The notes under the pieces are model-generated. The model was given only the letters and a program-made list of their open reading frames with translations, made no database searches and was not told where the DNA came from. The position numbers were made by a program, and so were the translations under genes. This document shows positions 8,665 to 17,765 of a DNA stretch of 64,000 nucleotides, piece after piece. The stretch's first letter is position 1. Each line of letters starts with the position of its first letter. Source of the stretch: Roseibium marinum (lineage in GTDB: Bacteria > Pseudomonadota > Alphaproteobacteria > Rhizobiales > Stappiaceae); NCBI RefSeq assembly GCF_002906165.1, contig NZ_PPCN01000003.1, positions 310,001 to 374,000 of the forward strand, given 5' to 3'.

Positions 8665-8931
8665 GGGTCTGTGGCCAATTAGGTTTGGGGAGCGGCGCGA
8701 GCCGGATTTCGGTGTCCGAACAGGAGGAAAGTCCGCAGTGGTGCCGCCCACCACAAGGGCTTTCCGACGCAGTCGGGACCGAAATCCGCAGCGTCTCGAA
8801 GAGATTTGGCGCAAAACGCCCATTTCAGCGTCCCAATGTCTTGAAAGGGAACACCCTTCCTGCGACCTTGCTTCTTGAACTGGGCGTTTTGCATCCAAAC
8901 CTCGACCAAATCCTTATTGTCCCAGACCCTA
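8663..8931. mobile_element. MITE-like element with terminal inverted repeats and TA duplication
   Basis: The element runs from TA-GGGTCTG (8663-8671) to CAGACCC-TA (8923-8931). The two ends, read inward, are GGGTCTGtGGCCAATTAGG and GGGTCTGgGACAATAAGG, an imperfect inverted repeat of about 25 bp. The flanking TA is duplicated, as for IS5-group (IS427-like) and IS630/Tc1-type transposition. At about 260 bp it encodes no transposase, so it is non-autonomous. The minus-strand frame through it (76-78 codons) has no recognisable product. Insertion fell in the TA of the autotransporter's TAG stop and restored the codon. Together with the preceding element it fills the 370-bp gap between the two convergent genes. 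Confidence 0.6.
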
Positions 8932-11559
8932 GAACCGTGCCGAAAGCCTGGCGAATATGCCGTGATCGCGAGCGGTTGCGCCCAGTTCGCCGTTGTAGCT
9001 GAGGGAGCCCTTGATACTGTCGCTGAAGCCGAGGTTCAGGCCGGCCTCGATCAGGGCGGCGTCACGGTCGAGTGGCGTTCCGGAGATTTCGAACGCATCG
9101 CCGCCGGAAAACCGCATCGTCGAAGCCGCATCGAGATCGCCGACGGCGTGACGCCAGCCGAGGCTGCCGAATAATGCGGCGTCGAACGCGCCGGTGGCGG
9201 CGATCTGTGTTTCCGCCCGAACGCCAAGCGTGGTGGTGCCCAGGGTCTGCGACGTCGAGGCAACGGTGAGTGCCGCCGCACCGCCGGTCTCGGTGAAGCC
9301 GTCGCTGTGCTGGTGGATAAGGGCGGCCCCCGCGAAGGGTTCGATACGGGCGAACGGCGTCTCGAACATATAACCTGCTTCACCGAAGACATGCGCGGTG
9401 GAGGCCGCGTAGTCGGCCCGCAGGGTATTTGTCAGCGTGCCCGCGCTGACATTGCGCGTCGTGGAGACATCGTGCCAGGCGTAACCGGCGCCAAGATGCA
9501 GAGCAATCGCGCCGAACCGGCGGCCGGCATAGGCGCCGAGTTGATAGCTGTCGGCATCTCCCGACGAGGCGCGGGCATCGGCGTCGAAGCTGCTTTTGCC
9601 ATAACCGGCCAGCATACCGGCGCGCCAGCCGTTGAAGATGTCCGCATCGAGACCGAGAAAGAAACCGCCGCTGGTTTGATCCACCTGTGCCGCGTTGCCG
9701 TTGCCGCCGGTCTCGCCCCAACTGCCGTAGGCCTTGCCCCAGGCGGTGACGCCCACGGAGCTGTCCGGCGCCTCGCCGGGTCCGTTGAAGGCGATCATCG
9801 GCAGATCGCCGGCCGCCAGCCCGTCGAAGGCGCCGCGAATGCGTTCGCCGACGGCATCGCGGCCAAAGCGGCTTTGCTGAACCAGAAGCGTGTTTGCGGA
9901 GGCATGGACTTCGCCCGAAAGACTGTCGAAAGCCTTCCTTGCGTCCGCCCCGCTGAGCACGACGACCGCGTCATAGACGGTATTTCCCGAACCCAGGCTG
10001 TCGACACCATTGGCCGTTGCGCGCTGGTTTCCCGTATTGGCCGTGGACGCCAGACCGGAACTGTTGCGTGTCAGTGTCAGGGTGACCGCGTTGGCGCCAT
10101 AGCCGAGCGCGGCGTCGAGATAGGCGAAGTTCTCGCTGACGGAGCCGAAGGTGCCGGTGACACCGGTGCCTGCGGTCAGGATCGTGTAGGTGGTCGAGGT
10201 ATTGTAGGTCGAACCGTCGTCCGTGCCGTTTTCGGCATCCACTGTGACCTTGGCGCCGCTGTCGATGGTCACCGTACCGGTGGCCGCCAGCTTGTCGGCG
10301 TTGCCGTCCTTGTCGACCTCTACCGCGTAAGTGGAGCCGGAGACGAAGTTGACATCTCCCGCTACATTAAGCGTGCCGATGGAATTGCCGGGCGCGACGG
10401 TGGCCCCGGACGACAGCGAGAAACTGCTCACCGTTCCCGTGCCGCCGATGGTTCCCCCGCTGGCGACCGTGATCGCCGTGGTGAAGGTGCTGTTGAAGGC
10501 AAGGGTGCCGCCGGTGATCGTCGTGGTCCCGGTGAAACCTGACAGGTCTCCGCTGAGCTTTGTCACACCGGCCTCGTTGAGGAGGGCTCCGCTGCCGGTG
10601 ATGTCGGCATCGAAGGTGTAACCGGTGCCGGTGTGATTGAACACGATCTTGCCGGTGCCGCTGCCGAAGGCCACGGTATCGGCGTTGAGCGTTCCGGCCG
10701 CGGCCGCCGCGCTGCCCGATGCCGCGCCGATGTTCAGCGTGCCTGAGGACCCGCCGTTTTTTGCGACGCTCAGCGTGCCGCTGCCTTCGTTAAGGGTCAT
10801 TTCGCCGCCGCCGGCGAGTGTCAGGCTTCCCGAGCCGTCATTGCCCAGAACGGACCCGTTGGCCGCCTTGATGAGGGAGCCCTGACCCGTGACGGTCGCG
10901 GTGCCGGTCGAGCCCGTGAGCCACCCGATATCGAAGTCGTCGCCGCTGAACTTGCCGCCGTCGGAAACCATCAGCGTGCCCGTGCCTTGATTGCCGACAT
11001 TGACACCTGTGGTGGTGACCCATTGCGACCCCGATCCGGTCACTGTCACCGTTCCCTCGGAACCGGCCTGGTTGCCAATCTGCCCGAGGACGGTCGTGAC
11101 CTTGCCGCCGTTGGTAATGGTCAGTGTCCCCGTGCCCAGCTCGCCAACGCCGAGGTCGACGCTGTTGAGCCATTGAGACCCGGCCCCGTCCACAGTGATT
11201 GTTCCCACGGAACCGACCTGTTTGCCGAGAGACCCGCCAGCGCTCGTGACCTCGCCGCCGGCCGAAACGGCCACCGACCCTGTGCCGCTATCGCCAATGG
11301 TGATCGCCCCGCCATTCGCCCACGGGTGGCCCAGCGTGCCCGGGGCCCCGGCGCCACTGCCGATGACCGTTTCGCTCGAGCCGTCGATGATATCGATCGT
11401 GGCCAGGGCAGGCGACATCGGGGCCAATAACAGAACGAGACTGCCGGTCAGAGCCGTTGCCAGCAGCAGCGTTGCGCGGCGCTGTCGCGATGCGCAGGGA
11501 ACAAATGCGGCGGAGAGACTTTTGACATTCCGCGGAAAACGGATCGGTGAGAAGGACAT
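8929..11559 (-). CDS. Autotransporter (type Va secretion) with beta-helix passenger
   Basis: The 876-residue product starts at ATG 11559 with aggaac upstream. An extended signal peptide (about 1-55, hydrophobic LLLATALTGSLVLLLAPM) leads to a Gly/Thr/Ser-rich passenger. Residues about 75-270 hold tandem units of about 40 residues built on GSQW, VGxxGTGTLTIxxGGKV and GSxGTxTVTG. Passenger-associated repeats follow (GTTTITGGTLAFNS, GATVAPGNSIGTLNV), then a 12-strand barrel from about 610 that ends in RLSARF with the terminal aromatic expected for BamA recognition. It should be exported by Sec and display the passenger on the cell surface, as an adhesin or haemagglutinin-like protein (function not shown). 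No protease motif is visible. It may belong with the effector-like genes as part of an accessory island. Confidence 0.9.
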   Translation of the reverse strand: MSFSPIRFPRNVKSLSAAFVPCASRQRRATLLLATALTGSLVLLLAPMSPALATIDIIDGSSETVIGSGAGAPGTLGHPWANGGAITIGDSGTGSVAVSAGGEVTSAGGSLGKQVGSVGTITVDGAGSQWLNSVDLGVGELGTGTLTITNGGKVTTVLGQIGNQAGSEGTVTVTGSGSQWVTTTGVNVGNQGTGTLMVSDGGKFSGDDFDIGWLTGSTGTATVTGQGSLIKAANGSVLGNDGSGSLTLAGGGEMTLNEGSGTLSVAKNGGSSGTLNIGAASGSAAAAAGTLNADTVAFGSGTGKIVFNHTGTGYTFDADITGSGALLNEAGVTKLSGDLSGFTGTTTITGGTLAFNSTFTTAITVASGGTIGGTGTVSSFSLSSGATVAPGNSIGTLNVAGDVNFVSGSTYAVEVDKDGNADKLAATGTVTIDSGAKVTVDAENGTDDGSTYNTSTTYTILTAGTGVTGTFGSVSENFAYLDAALGYGANAVTLTLTRNSSGLASTANTGNQRATANGVDSLGSGNTVYDAVVVLSGADARKAFDSLSGEVHASANTLLVQQSRFGRDAVGERIRGAFDGLAAGDLPMIAFNGPGEAPDSSVGVTAWGKAYGSWGETGGNGNAAQVDQTSGGFFLGLDADIFNGWRAGMLAGYGKSSFDADARASSGDADSYQLGAYAGRRFGAIALHLGAGYAWHDVSTTRNVSAGTLTNTLRADYAASTAHVFGEAGYMFETPFARIEPFAGAALIHQHSDGFTETGGAAALTVASTSQTLGTTTLGVRAETQIAATGAFDAALFGSLGWRHAVGDLDAASTMRFSGGDAFEISGTPLDRDAALIEAGLNLGFSDSIKGSLSYNGELGATARDHGIFARLSARF
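10940..11360 (-). repeat. Tandem repeats coding the autotransporter passenger N-terminus
   Basis: The coding DNA repeats roughly every 120-135 bp, giving the units GAGSQWLNSVDLGVGELG, GSGSQWVTTTGVNVGNQG and the more diverged GQGSLIKAANGSVLGNDG, each followed by GTxTxxxGG. Such repeats can recombine and change passenger length. Confidence 0.6.
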
Positions 11560-11861
11560 CGGTTCCTGCCTGCATTCGATAGTCGGTGGCTAAGCCGCTT
11601 GGCTCCAGTATGAGCGCGTGACGCAGGGCCCTCCCCAAAGACACAAACTCTTGATAAGACAGGTAGAAACAAAAAACTTGCATGCCGCAACCGCGAATCC
11701 GCGGAAATGACGGGGTTCAAGTGATTTTTAACACTTGATTCACATGTATTTGGAAACAGACGCCTCGGGCAAGCTGGCTGGAATACCGAATAAACAGGCG
11801 ACTGACCGGGAGACGCCCAACCTGAAGATTCTGAACTGTCCTGAAAGCCGGCGTCACCGGG
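11560..11861. promoter_or_regulatory. Gap upstream of the autotransporter with an inverted repeat
   Basis: This 302-bp AT-richer stretch carries no convincing gene. It holds TCAAGTG (11717-11723), loop atttttaa, CACTTGA (11732-11738). This is either an operator in the autotransporter's promoter region, about 160 bp before the start codon, or a small hairpin. No confident -35/-10 pair was identified. Confidence 0.4.
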
Positions 11862-14216
11862 TCAGGCAGCGTCCGGGTCCGCCAGCGGCAGCGTGAAGCT
11901 GACTGTCGTGCCCTTCCTGACTTCCGACTGGATTGTCAGAGTGCCGCCGTGCAGCTCGACCAGGGAACGCGCGATGGCAAGACCGAGGCCGGAGCCCTGG
12001 TGGGTCTTGGTGAACTGGTTTTCCACCTGAACAAACGGCTGGGCGAGACGTTCGATGTCCCGTTCGCAGATGCCGATGCCGGTATCGCTCACCTCGAAGC
12101 GCAGCTTGTCGCCGCGCGGGCGCGCCCTGAGTGTAACAGTGCCGTCGTCGGGGGTGAATTTCACCGCGTTGGCGAGCAGGTTCAGCAGGATCTGCTTCAG
12201 GGCCCGCTTGTCCGCCTGGACGCAGATTTCCGCGGCCAGATCGGTGTTCACGGTGATGTTCTTTTCCGTGGCGGCTCCCGTGACGATCCGGCTCGCGTCC
12301 TCGGCGGCGGCGGAAGCATTGACCGCTTCCGTTTCGATGCTCATCCGGCCGGCTTCGATCTTGGACATGTCGAGAATGTCGTTGATCACGTTGAGCAGGT
12401 AGGTGCCCGAGGAATAGATGTCCTTGCAGTAGTCGTTGTACCGCTCGGTGCCCATCGGCCCGAACATTTCCTGGGTCATGATGTCCGAGAAGCCGATGAT
12501 GGCGTTGAGGGGGGTTCTGAGCTCGTGCGAGATATTGGCCAGGAACTCGGACTTCGCCTTGTTGGCCGCTTCCGCACGGGTCTTTTCTTCCTGATACTTG
12601 TCCGCCAGATCCACGAGTTGACGGGCCTGGACTTCCAGCGTCTGGCGGGATTTCTGCAGGTCGGTGACAGTGGCTTTCAGCCGTCTTTCCGACTCCAGCA
12701 GCTTTTCCTCGTGTTTTTTCAGCGCGGTGATATCGGTGCCAACGGAAACGAAACCGCCGTCCTTGGTGCGGCGCTCGGAAATCTGCAGCCAGCGGCCGTC
12801 TTCCAGTTGCGCCTCATAGGAGCCGTCCGGCGCGCCGCCGCGCTGGGTGACGGTGACCGGCTGCGGCGCGACTTCCGCGTTTGAGGCGGCGGCCATCACG
12901 TCATTGTAAGGGGTTCCCGCCTTGATCACCGAACTCGGCAGGCTGTGCAGCGACTGGTAGTTGGAATTGCAGATCACCAGTTCGTTTCTGTGGTTCCAGA
13001 GAACGAATGCTTCCGAAATCGTCTCGATCGCATCGCGAAGGCGCAGGTCCGCCATCCGGCTTTGTTCTGCCAGCCGGTGCTGTTCGGTAATATCGATGCA
13101 GATGCCGATCAGATGCGGTTCCGCCCGGCCCGGCTCGGACTGGATCTCGCCCCGGGCGCGCAGCCAGATCCAGCTGCCGTCGGCGTGGCGCATCCGGAAC
13201 GTCTCGTCGACAAGCGTTTCGCCGCTTTCAAGCAGATGTTCGGCAAGACCAAGCAGGTCGATGTCGTCCGGATGGGTAATGTCGGCGACGTCGGCAAAGC
13301 TCAGGATGTCGTCCTTGGGCTCCCGGCCAAGAAGTTCATAGAGCGAAGACGACCAGAACATCCGGCCCCTGGACAGGTCCCAGTCGAAAAGTCCGCAGCG
13401 TCCATGGGTGAGGGCGGTGTCGATCCGGGCCCTCGTGGCGGCATACATCTCATCCGCGGCCTCGGCGCGTGTCGCCTGGCTGAAGAAACCGTAGATCATC
13501 GCCAGCAGAACCAGCGAGGTGCCGACAAAGAGCGTCACATTCGTCGAAAGCTCGTCCCGCCAGTCGACATAGATGTGGCTTTCCGGCTGCAGGACGGCGA
13601 CCATGCCAAGACGGCCGTCGAGGTGATGAACGGTGGCAAGCACCTGTTCGTCTCCATCGCTGCCGCCGATGTCGGCGGGAACCGGCAGTACGCCAGCCCG
13701 GGCTCCGAAAACGGTCAGGGGCTGCGACGGGCCGAGAATATCGGTGATTGGACGGCTTTCCAGATCCGGTTGGGGCGGTGCCGAGGCCACGATCGTTCCC
13801 GCCTCATCCGTGACCAGGAAAATCCGGCCCTTGCTGGTCGCACCGGCCGGCAGGCTGTCGGCGAGATTGCGTTTCAGCGTTGTCCTGTAACCGGCTTCCG
13901 GCAGAGTGGTTTCGGCATCGCCAAGACTGTTGGCGACGACGGTCGCCATGAGGCTGAGCGTGCTTTGCGCGGTTTGCCGGGTTTCGGAAAAGCTCTTGAT
14001 CAGTTCGCCGGCACGGAACATCGCCAGTATGACGATGAAGACGATTGCCAGGGCGGGAATGGCGCGCCGCATGAAACCGTCCGTGCGGGCAAGGCTTTCC
14101 AGAAGGGACGCAAACAGAGGCTGCAAAGGCAAGCCCGTCTGGCTTGCGCTTGTCTTGCTGTCCGACTCCTTCTCGCCGCGCCGCTCAATTGCGTCGCCAG
14201 CCAATGCTCGCGCCAT
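11862..14216 (-). CDS. PAS-domain membrane histidine kinase of the PleC/PdhS type
   Basis: The product has 784 residues. TM1 is at about 52-72 and TM2 (NVTLFVGTSLVLLAMIYGFF) near 228-249, flanking a periplasmic sensor of about 150 residues. Two PAS domains follow: GLFDWDLSRGRMFWSSSLYE, then ISEAFVLWNHRNELVICNS. After a coiled coil comes HisKA with H564 in ANISHELRTPLNAIIGFS. The HATPase shows NLLANAVKFT, DTGIGI and GSGLGLAIARSLVELHGG. The residues after the H-box (DIMTQEMFGPMG) are the signature of the PleC/DivJ/PdhS group, which controls the DivK-CtrA cell-cycle pathway, but the exact member cannot be named. No receiver domain is attached. It lies between the accessory island and pepN. Confidence 0.88.
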   Translation of the reverse strand: MARALAGDAIERRGEKESDSKTSASQTGLPLQPLFASLLESLARTDGFMRRAIPALAIVFIVILAMFRAGELIKSFSETRQTAQSTLSLMATVVANSLGDAETTLPEAGYRTTLKRNLADSLPAGATSKGRIFLVTDEAGTIVASAPPQPDLESRPITDILGPSQPLTVFGARAGVLPVPADIGGSDGDEQVLATVHHLDGRLGMVAVLQPESHIYVDWRDELSTNVTLFVGTSLVLLAMIYGFFSQATRAEAADEMYAATRARIDTALTHGRCGLFDWDLSRGRMFWSSSLYELLGREPKDDILSFADVADITHPDDIDLLGLAEHLLESGETLVDETFRMRHADGSWIWLRARGEIQSEPGRAEPHLIGICIDITEQHRLAEQSRMADLRLRDAIETISEAFVLWNHRNELVICNSNYQSLHSLPSSVIKAGTPYNDVMAAASNAEVAPQPVTVTQRGGAPDGSYEAQLEDGRWLQISERRTKDGGFVSVGTDITALKKHEEKLLESERRLKATVTDLQKSRQTLEVQARQLVDLADKYQEEKTRAEAANKAKSEFLANISHELRTPLNAIIGFSDIMTQEMFGPMGTERYNDYCKDIYSSGTYLLNVINDILDMSKIEAGRMSIETEAVNASAAAEDASRIVTGAATEKNITVNTDLAAEICVQADKRALKQILLNLLANAVKFTPDDGTVTLRARPRGDKLRFEVSDTGIGICERDIERLAQPFVQVENQFTKTHQGSGLGLAIARSLVELHGGTLTIQSEVRKGTTVSFTLPLADPDAA

Positions 14217-14373
14217 GGGAAGTGTGCCTCAAATTCCGCCGCCTCGGAGCGTACCCCGAATCACTTTCATTTGAATCAAAACGTCTGTTTTTGTCCAGCC
14301 CCGGCAAAGAAGAAAATGGTTAACGCCGATCCGCTTTTGCTGATCTTGCGTTAACTTCTCACAGTATTGCTCA

Positions 14374-17022
14374 CTATTGCAGTGTTCTGTCGACGATATC
14401 GCGGCTGTCTCTTGACAGATCTTCGCATGAAGAAACCCTCAGGAGGGCAGATTCAGCAAGGGCAGATCGTTGTGGGTCAAGGGCTCGCCAGGAGCGGAAA
14501 CTGGTGAGGAGGCGCGAGGCGACCTGGGGATTGCGCTTGTCGATCTCCAGAATCGATTCGGCAATCAGCTCAAATCCGGCTCCGTCGGCACGGGCGAACT
14601 GGGTAGGGTTTCCGGTGGCGAAGGACTGCAGCAATGCGCGTACCCGGTTCGGATTGCCGGCATCGTAAAGCGGCTGGCTCATCAGGGCGCGGACCTTCGC
14701 CAGCGTTTCCTCTCCCGGTGCCGTTGCCTGAACCATGAACCATTTGTCCATGGCGAGCGAATTTGTCTCGTGCCGCGCCTTGTACCGGTCGAGGGCCTCC
14801 GTTTCCCGGGGCATGTGGTCATGGACGAGGAGGGTCAGCGCCGCCAGCCGGTCCGTCATGTTGTCGGCGGCGGAGAACCGCTCCCAGACCAGTTCGGCTG
14901 CGTCAGGGGAACCGGTGGCCGCATAATAGTAAAGTGCCCGGTTGGACAGGGCGCGTTTCCCGGCCGCTGCGGCATTCGGGGAATACGCACCATCGCCGGA
15001 CAAACCGGTCACCACGGCGAGAAATGCATCGCCGTGCTGGCGGGAAACGGCCTGTCGGAGCAGCCGCCGGGCGGCATGGACGGCATCCGGATCGACATTC
15101 TTGCCGATCTCCTGGGCGATATCGGCTTCGCTCGGCAGGGTGAGGGCCTGGGCCTTGAGCTGCGCGTCAAGGGACATGTCCGACAGCACGGATCCGAAGA
15201 CCCGAATGACATCCTCGGAAGGCACACCGGGTTGACCCTTCCGGATTAGTCCCGCCAGCCGGACGAGGTCCTGCATGGCGAGGGTCTGGACCGCCTGCCA
15301 GCGGTTGAAGGGGTCGCTGTCCTGGGCTGCCTGGAACTGAAGCTCCTCCAGCGTGAGTTTGTGATCGAGGCGGACAGGCGCCGAGAAGTCGCGCAGCAGC
15401 GACAGCACCGGCGCGGAAGGAATATTGCGGAACGTCACTTCCTGCTGAGCCTTTTCAAGCACAATGACGTCGCCGGCAATCCGGGCCCCTTCCGCCGGGG
15501 CCGTTATCTCCATATCTTCCCCATTGGGCCCGAGAAGACCGAACCGAAGCGGGATGACCGCCGGTTTGCTGGACTTCTGTCCCGGCACGGGCGGGATTTC
15601 CTGGGAGAGCGACACGCAAAAGGTCTGGCGCTCGGGATCATGGTGCGTCTTTACAGTCACCACCGGCGTGCCGGCTTGATCGTACCACAGGGCGAACTGG
15701 CTGAGATCGATGCCGGCGGCATCTTCAAAACACGCCAGAAACGCTTCGATGGTCGTTGCCTCGCCGTCATGTCGCTGAAAGTACAGGTCGAGCCCCGCGC
15801 GGAATTCCTCGCCGCCCAGCAGGGTCTTGAGCATACGCACGACTTCGGCGCCCTTCTCGTAAACGGTGGCCGTATAGAAGTTATTGATTTCGTGATAGAG
15901 CCGCGGCCGCACGGGATGGGCCAGCGGTCCGGCGTCTTCCGGGAACTGGTGGGATTTCAGCAGGCTCACATCGGCGATGCGCTTGACCGGACGCGAACGC
16001 ATGTCGGCGGAAAATTCCTGATCGCGGAACACCGTCAGGCCTTCCTTGAGGCAGAGCTGGAACCAGTCGCGGCAGGTGATGCGGTTGCCGGTCCAGTTAT
16101 GGAAATACTCGTGCGCGATCACCGCCTCGATATTGGCGTAGTCCTGGTCGGTCGCGGTTTCCGGATCGGCCAGCACATATTTGTCGTTGAAGATGTTGAG
16201 GCCCTTGTTCTCCATCGCGCCCATGTTGAAGTCCGACACGGCGACGATGTTGAAGACGTCCAGATCGTATTCGCGGCCGAAGACCTCTTCGTCCCAGCGC
16301 ATGGAGCGCTTGAGCGAATCCATGGCCCAGGCGCACAAGGTCTCCTTGCCATGCTCCACATAGATGTTGAGCGCGACTTCCTTCCCGGAGGCCGTGGTGA
16401 ACCGGTCCGGGACCTGTGCGAGATCTCCGGCAACCAGGGCGAACAGATAGGCCGGTTTGGGATGCGGGTCGTGCCAGAGGGCATAGTGACGGTCCGTCCC
16501 GTCGACCGTGCCCGTTTCCACGAGGTTGCCGTTGCCGAGCAGCACAGGGCATTCCGCTTTCGACGCCTCAATGCGCGTTGTATAGACCGCAAGGACGTCG
16601 GGCCGGTCCAGGAAATAGGTGATGCGCCGGAAGCCTTCCGCCTCGCACTGGGTGCAAAAGGTTCGCGAGGACCGGAAAAGCCCCATCAGCTTGGTATTGG
16701 TGTCCGGATTGATTTCGGTCTCTATGGTCAGCTCGAAAGGCGCGGCCGGCGGGTTCTGGATTTCCAGCCGGTCGGGAGTGGCGGCATAAGCGGTTTGCGG
16801 CAGGTCCTCGCCGTTCAGTTTCAGGCCGGTCAGGGTAAGCTCATCGCCATCGAGAACCAGAGGCGTGCCTTCTTCCGTGCTTGCGGCTCTGGCGAACGAC
16901 AGAGTGGCCGTGACCTTCGTGGCCGCCGGCTCGAGCAGAACGTTCAGATGAACCTTGTCGATGCGGTAGGCAGGCGGTCGGTAGTCTTCCAGCCGGATAG
17001 CCGGCGCCGTTTCGGAACGCAT
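14374..17022 (-). CDS. pepN: Aminopeptidase N (M1 metallopeptidase)
   Basis: This cytoplasmic zinc enzyme removes N-terminal residues from peptides. From ATG 17022 (caggagacatcg before it) the product is 882 residues, close to 870 for E. coli PepN. The longer open frame to 17091 lacks a ribosome binding site. The exopeptidase motif GAMEN is at 268-272, and the zinc ligands are HEYFH 304-308 with E327, exactly 19 residues after H308. The C-terminal helical ERAP-like domain (to DRTLQ) is complete. Transcription is leftward; the next gene, the PAS kinase, is 157 bp downstream. Confidence 0.97.
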   Translation of the reverse strand: MRSETAPAIRLEDYRPPAYRIDKVHLNVLLEPAATKVTATLSFARAASTEEGTPLVLDGDELTLTGLKLNGEDLPQTAYAATPDRLEIQNPPAAPFELTIETEINPDTNTKLMGLFRSSRTFCTQCEAEGFRRITYFLDRPDVLAVYTTRIEASKAECPVLLGNGNLVETGTVDGTDRHYALWHDPHPKPAYLFALVAGDLAQVPDRFTTASGKEVALNIYVEHGKETLCAWAMDSLKRSMRWDEEVFGREYDLDVFNIVAVSDFNMGAMENKGLNIFNDKYVLADPETATDQDYANIEAVIAHEYFHNWTGNRITCRDWFQLCLKEGLTVFRDQEFSADMRSRPVKRIADVSLLKSHQFPEDAGPLAHPVRPRLYHEINNFYTATVYEKGAEVVRMLKTLLGGEEFRAGLDLYFQRHDGEATTIEAFLACFEDAAGIDLSQFALWYDQAGTPVVTVKTHHDPERQTFCVSLSQEIPPVPGQKSSKPAVIPLRFGLLGPNGEDMEITAPAEGARIAGDVIVLEKAQQEVTFRNIPSAPVLSLLRDFSAPVRLDHKLTLEELQFQAAQDSDPFNRWQAVQTLAMQDLVRLAGLIRKGQPGVPSEDVIRVFGSVLSDMSLDAQLKAQALTLPSEADIAQEIGKNVDPDAVHAARRLLRQAVSRQHGDAFLAVVTGLSGDGAYSPNAAAAGKRALSNRALYYYAATGSPDAAELVWERFSAADNMTDRLAALTLLVHDHMPRETEALDRYKARHETNSLAMDKWFMVQATAPGEETLAKVRALMSQPLYDAGNPNRVRALLQSFATGNPTQFARADGAGFELIAESILEIDKRNPQVASRLLTSFRSWRALDPQRSALAESALLRVSSCEDLSRDSRDIVDRTLQ

Positions 17023-17190
17023 CGATGTCTCCTGAAGCAAATTGGGCAAACGGATTGCGGCGACCGGTGCGCGAGGGCCGGGCCGGAACAACAGCCGTTA
17101 GCATGATCGGTGATTGTGGCAAAGTCCAGTTTCCCCGGAATGGCCAACGGGTAGCCGGGAAACCGTAACAGCGAATTGTCAGAGACGGCT

Positions 17191-17219
17191 TTGACCTTGC
17201 GCAAGGCATTGTCTATGTG
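17191..17219 (+). promoter_or_regulatory. Sigma70-type promoter for the methyltransferase gene
   Basis: TTGACC (17191-17196) and TATGTG (17214-17219) are separated by 17 bp. Transcription would start near 17226, about 25 bases before ATG 17251. Confidence 0.45.
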
Positions 17220-17250
17220 AGAGGCGTTGTCAGCAACAGGAACCTTCTTA

Positions 17251-17748
17251 ATGAGCCGTCTGGACAGTTTTATCCGCCGCATGACCTCCCAGAAAATCCT
17301 GCTGGAATATCTGGTCGACAAGGTCAACGAAGTCGATGGACCTGTCCTCGAACTGGGCCTGGGCAACGGCCGCACCTACGATCACCTGCGGGAAATCTAT
17401 CCGGCAAAGGAGATCTTCGTGTTCGATCTGGCCATGAACTGTCATCCGAGCTGCGCGCCGGATGCCGAGCACATGATCCTGGGCGACATTCGCGACACGC
17501 TTGCCTTTTGTGGCCCCCGTGTCGGCGCCAGGGCGTCCTTTGCCCATATCGATATCGGCTCCGCGGATCCGACCAACGATCTTGCCATCGTCGACTGGCT
17601 CGAACCGCTGGTAAATGAGCGCATGGCTGTCGGTGGATACGTTCTGACAGCGCTCGAGCTTCATCTGTCGAATTTCGAATCCCTTGAGAAACCGGAAGGC
17701 ATTCATCAGGGCCGCTATCATATCTACCGCAAGGCCGCGGAAGTCTGA
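17251..17748 (+). CDS. Small class I SAM-dependent methyltransferase
   Basis: From ATG 17251 (caggaacc upstream) the product has 165 residues. A Rossmann motif I, GPVLELGLGNGRTYDHL, lies at about residues 31-47, with FVFDLAMN as the acidic loop that binds SAM ribose. DIGSADP and the C-terminal sheet ending GRYHIYRKA follow. The length and SQKILLEYL start fit a small methyltransferase family of alphaproteobacteria; the substrate is unknown. The CoA-transferase gene begins 17 bp after its stop, so the two are probably co-transcribed. Confidence 0.8.
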   Translation: MSRLDSFIRRMTSQKILLEYLVDKVNEVDGPVLELGLGNGRTYDHLREIYPAKEIFVFDLAMNCHPSCAPDAEHMILGDIRDTLAFCGPRVGARASFAHIDIGSADPTNDLAIVDWLEPLVNERMAVGGYVLTALELHLSNFESLEKPEGIHQGRYHIYRKAAEV

Positions 17749-17765
17749 AATCCGAGGATCCGTGC

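Noticed and set aside
8679-8909. 76-codon minus-strand frame inside the MITE
   Set aside because: No transposase or other motif; it results from the element's own inverted sequence.
9307-10542. 411-codon plus-strand frame opposite the autotransporter
   Set aside because: Glycine/arginine-rich shadow of the repetitive passenger and barrel coding strand.
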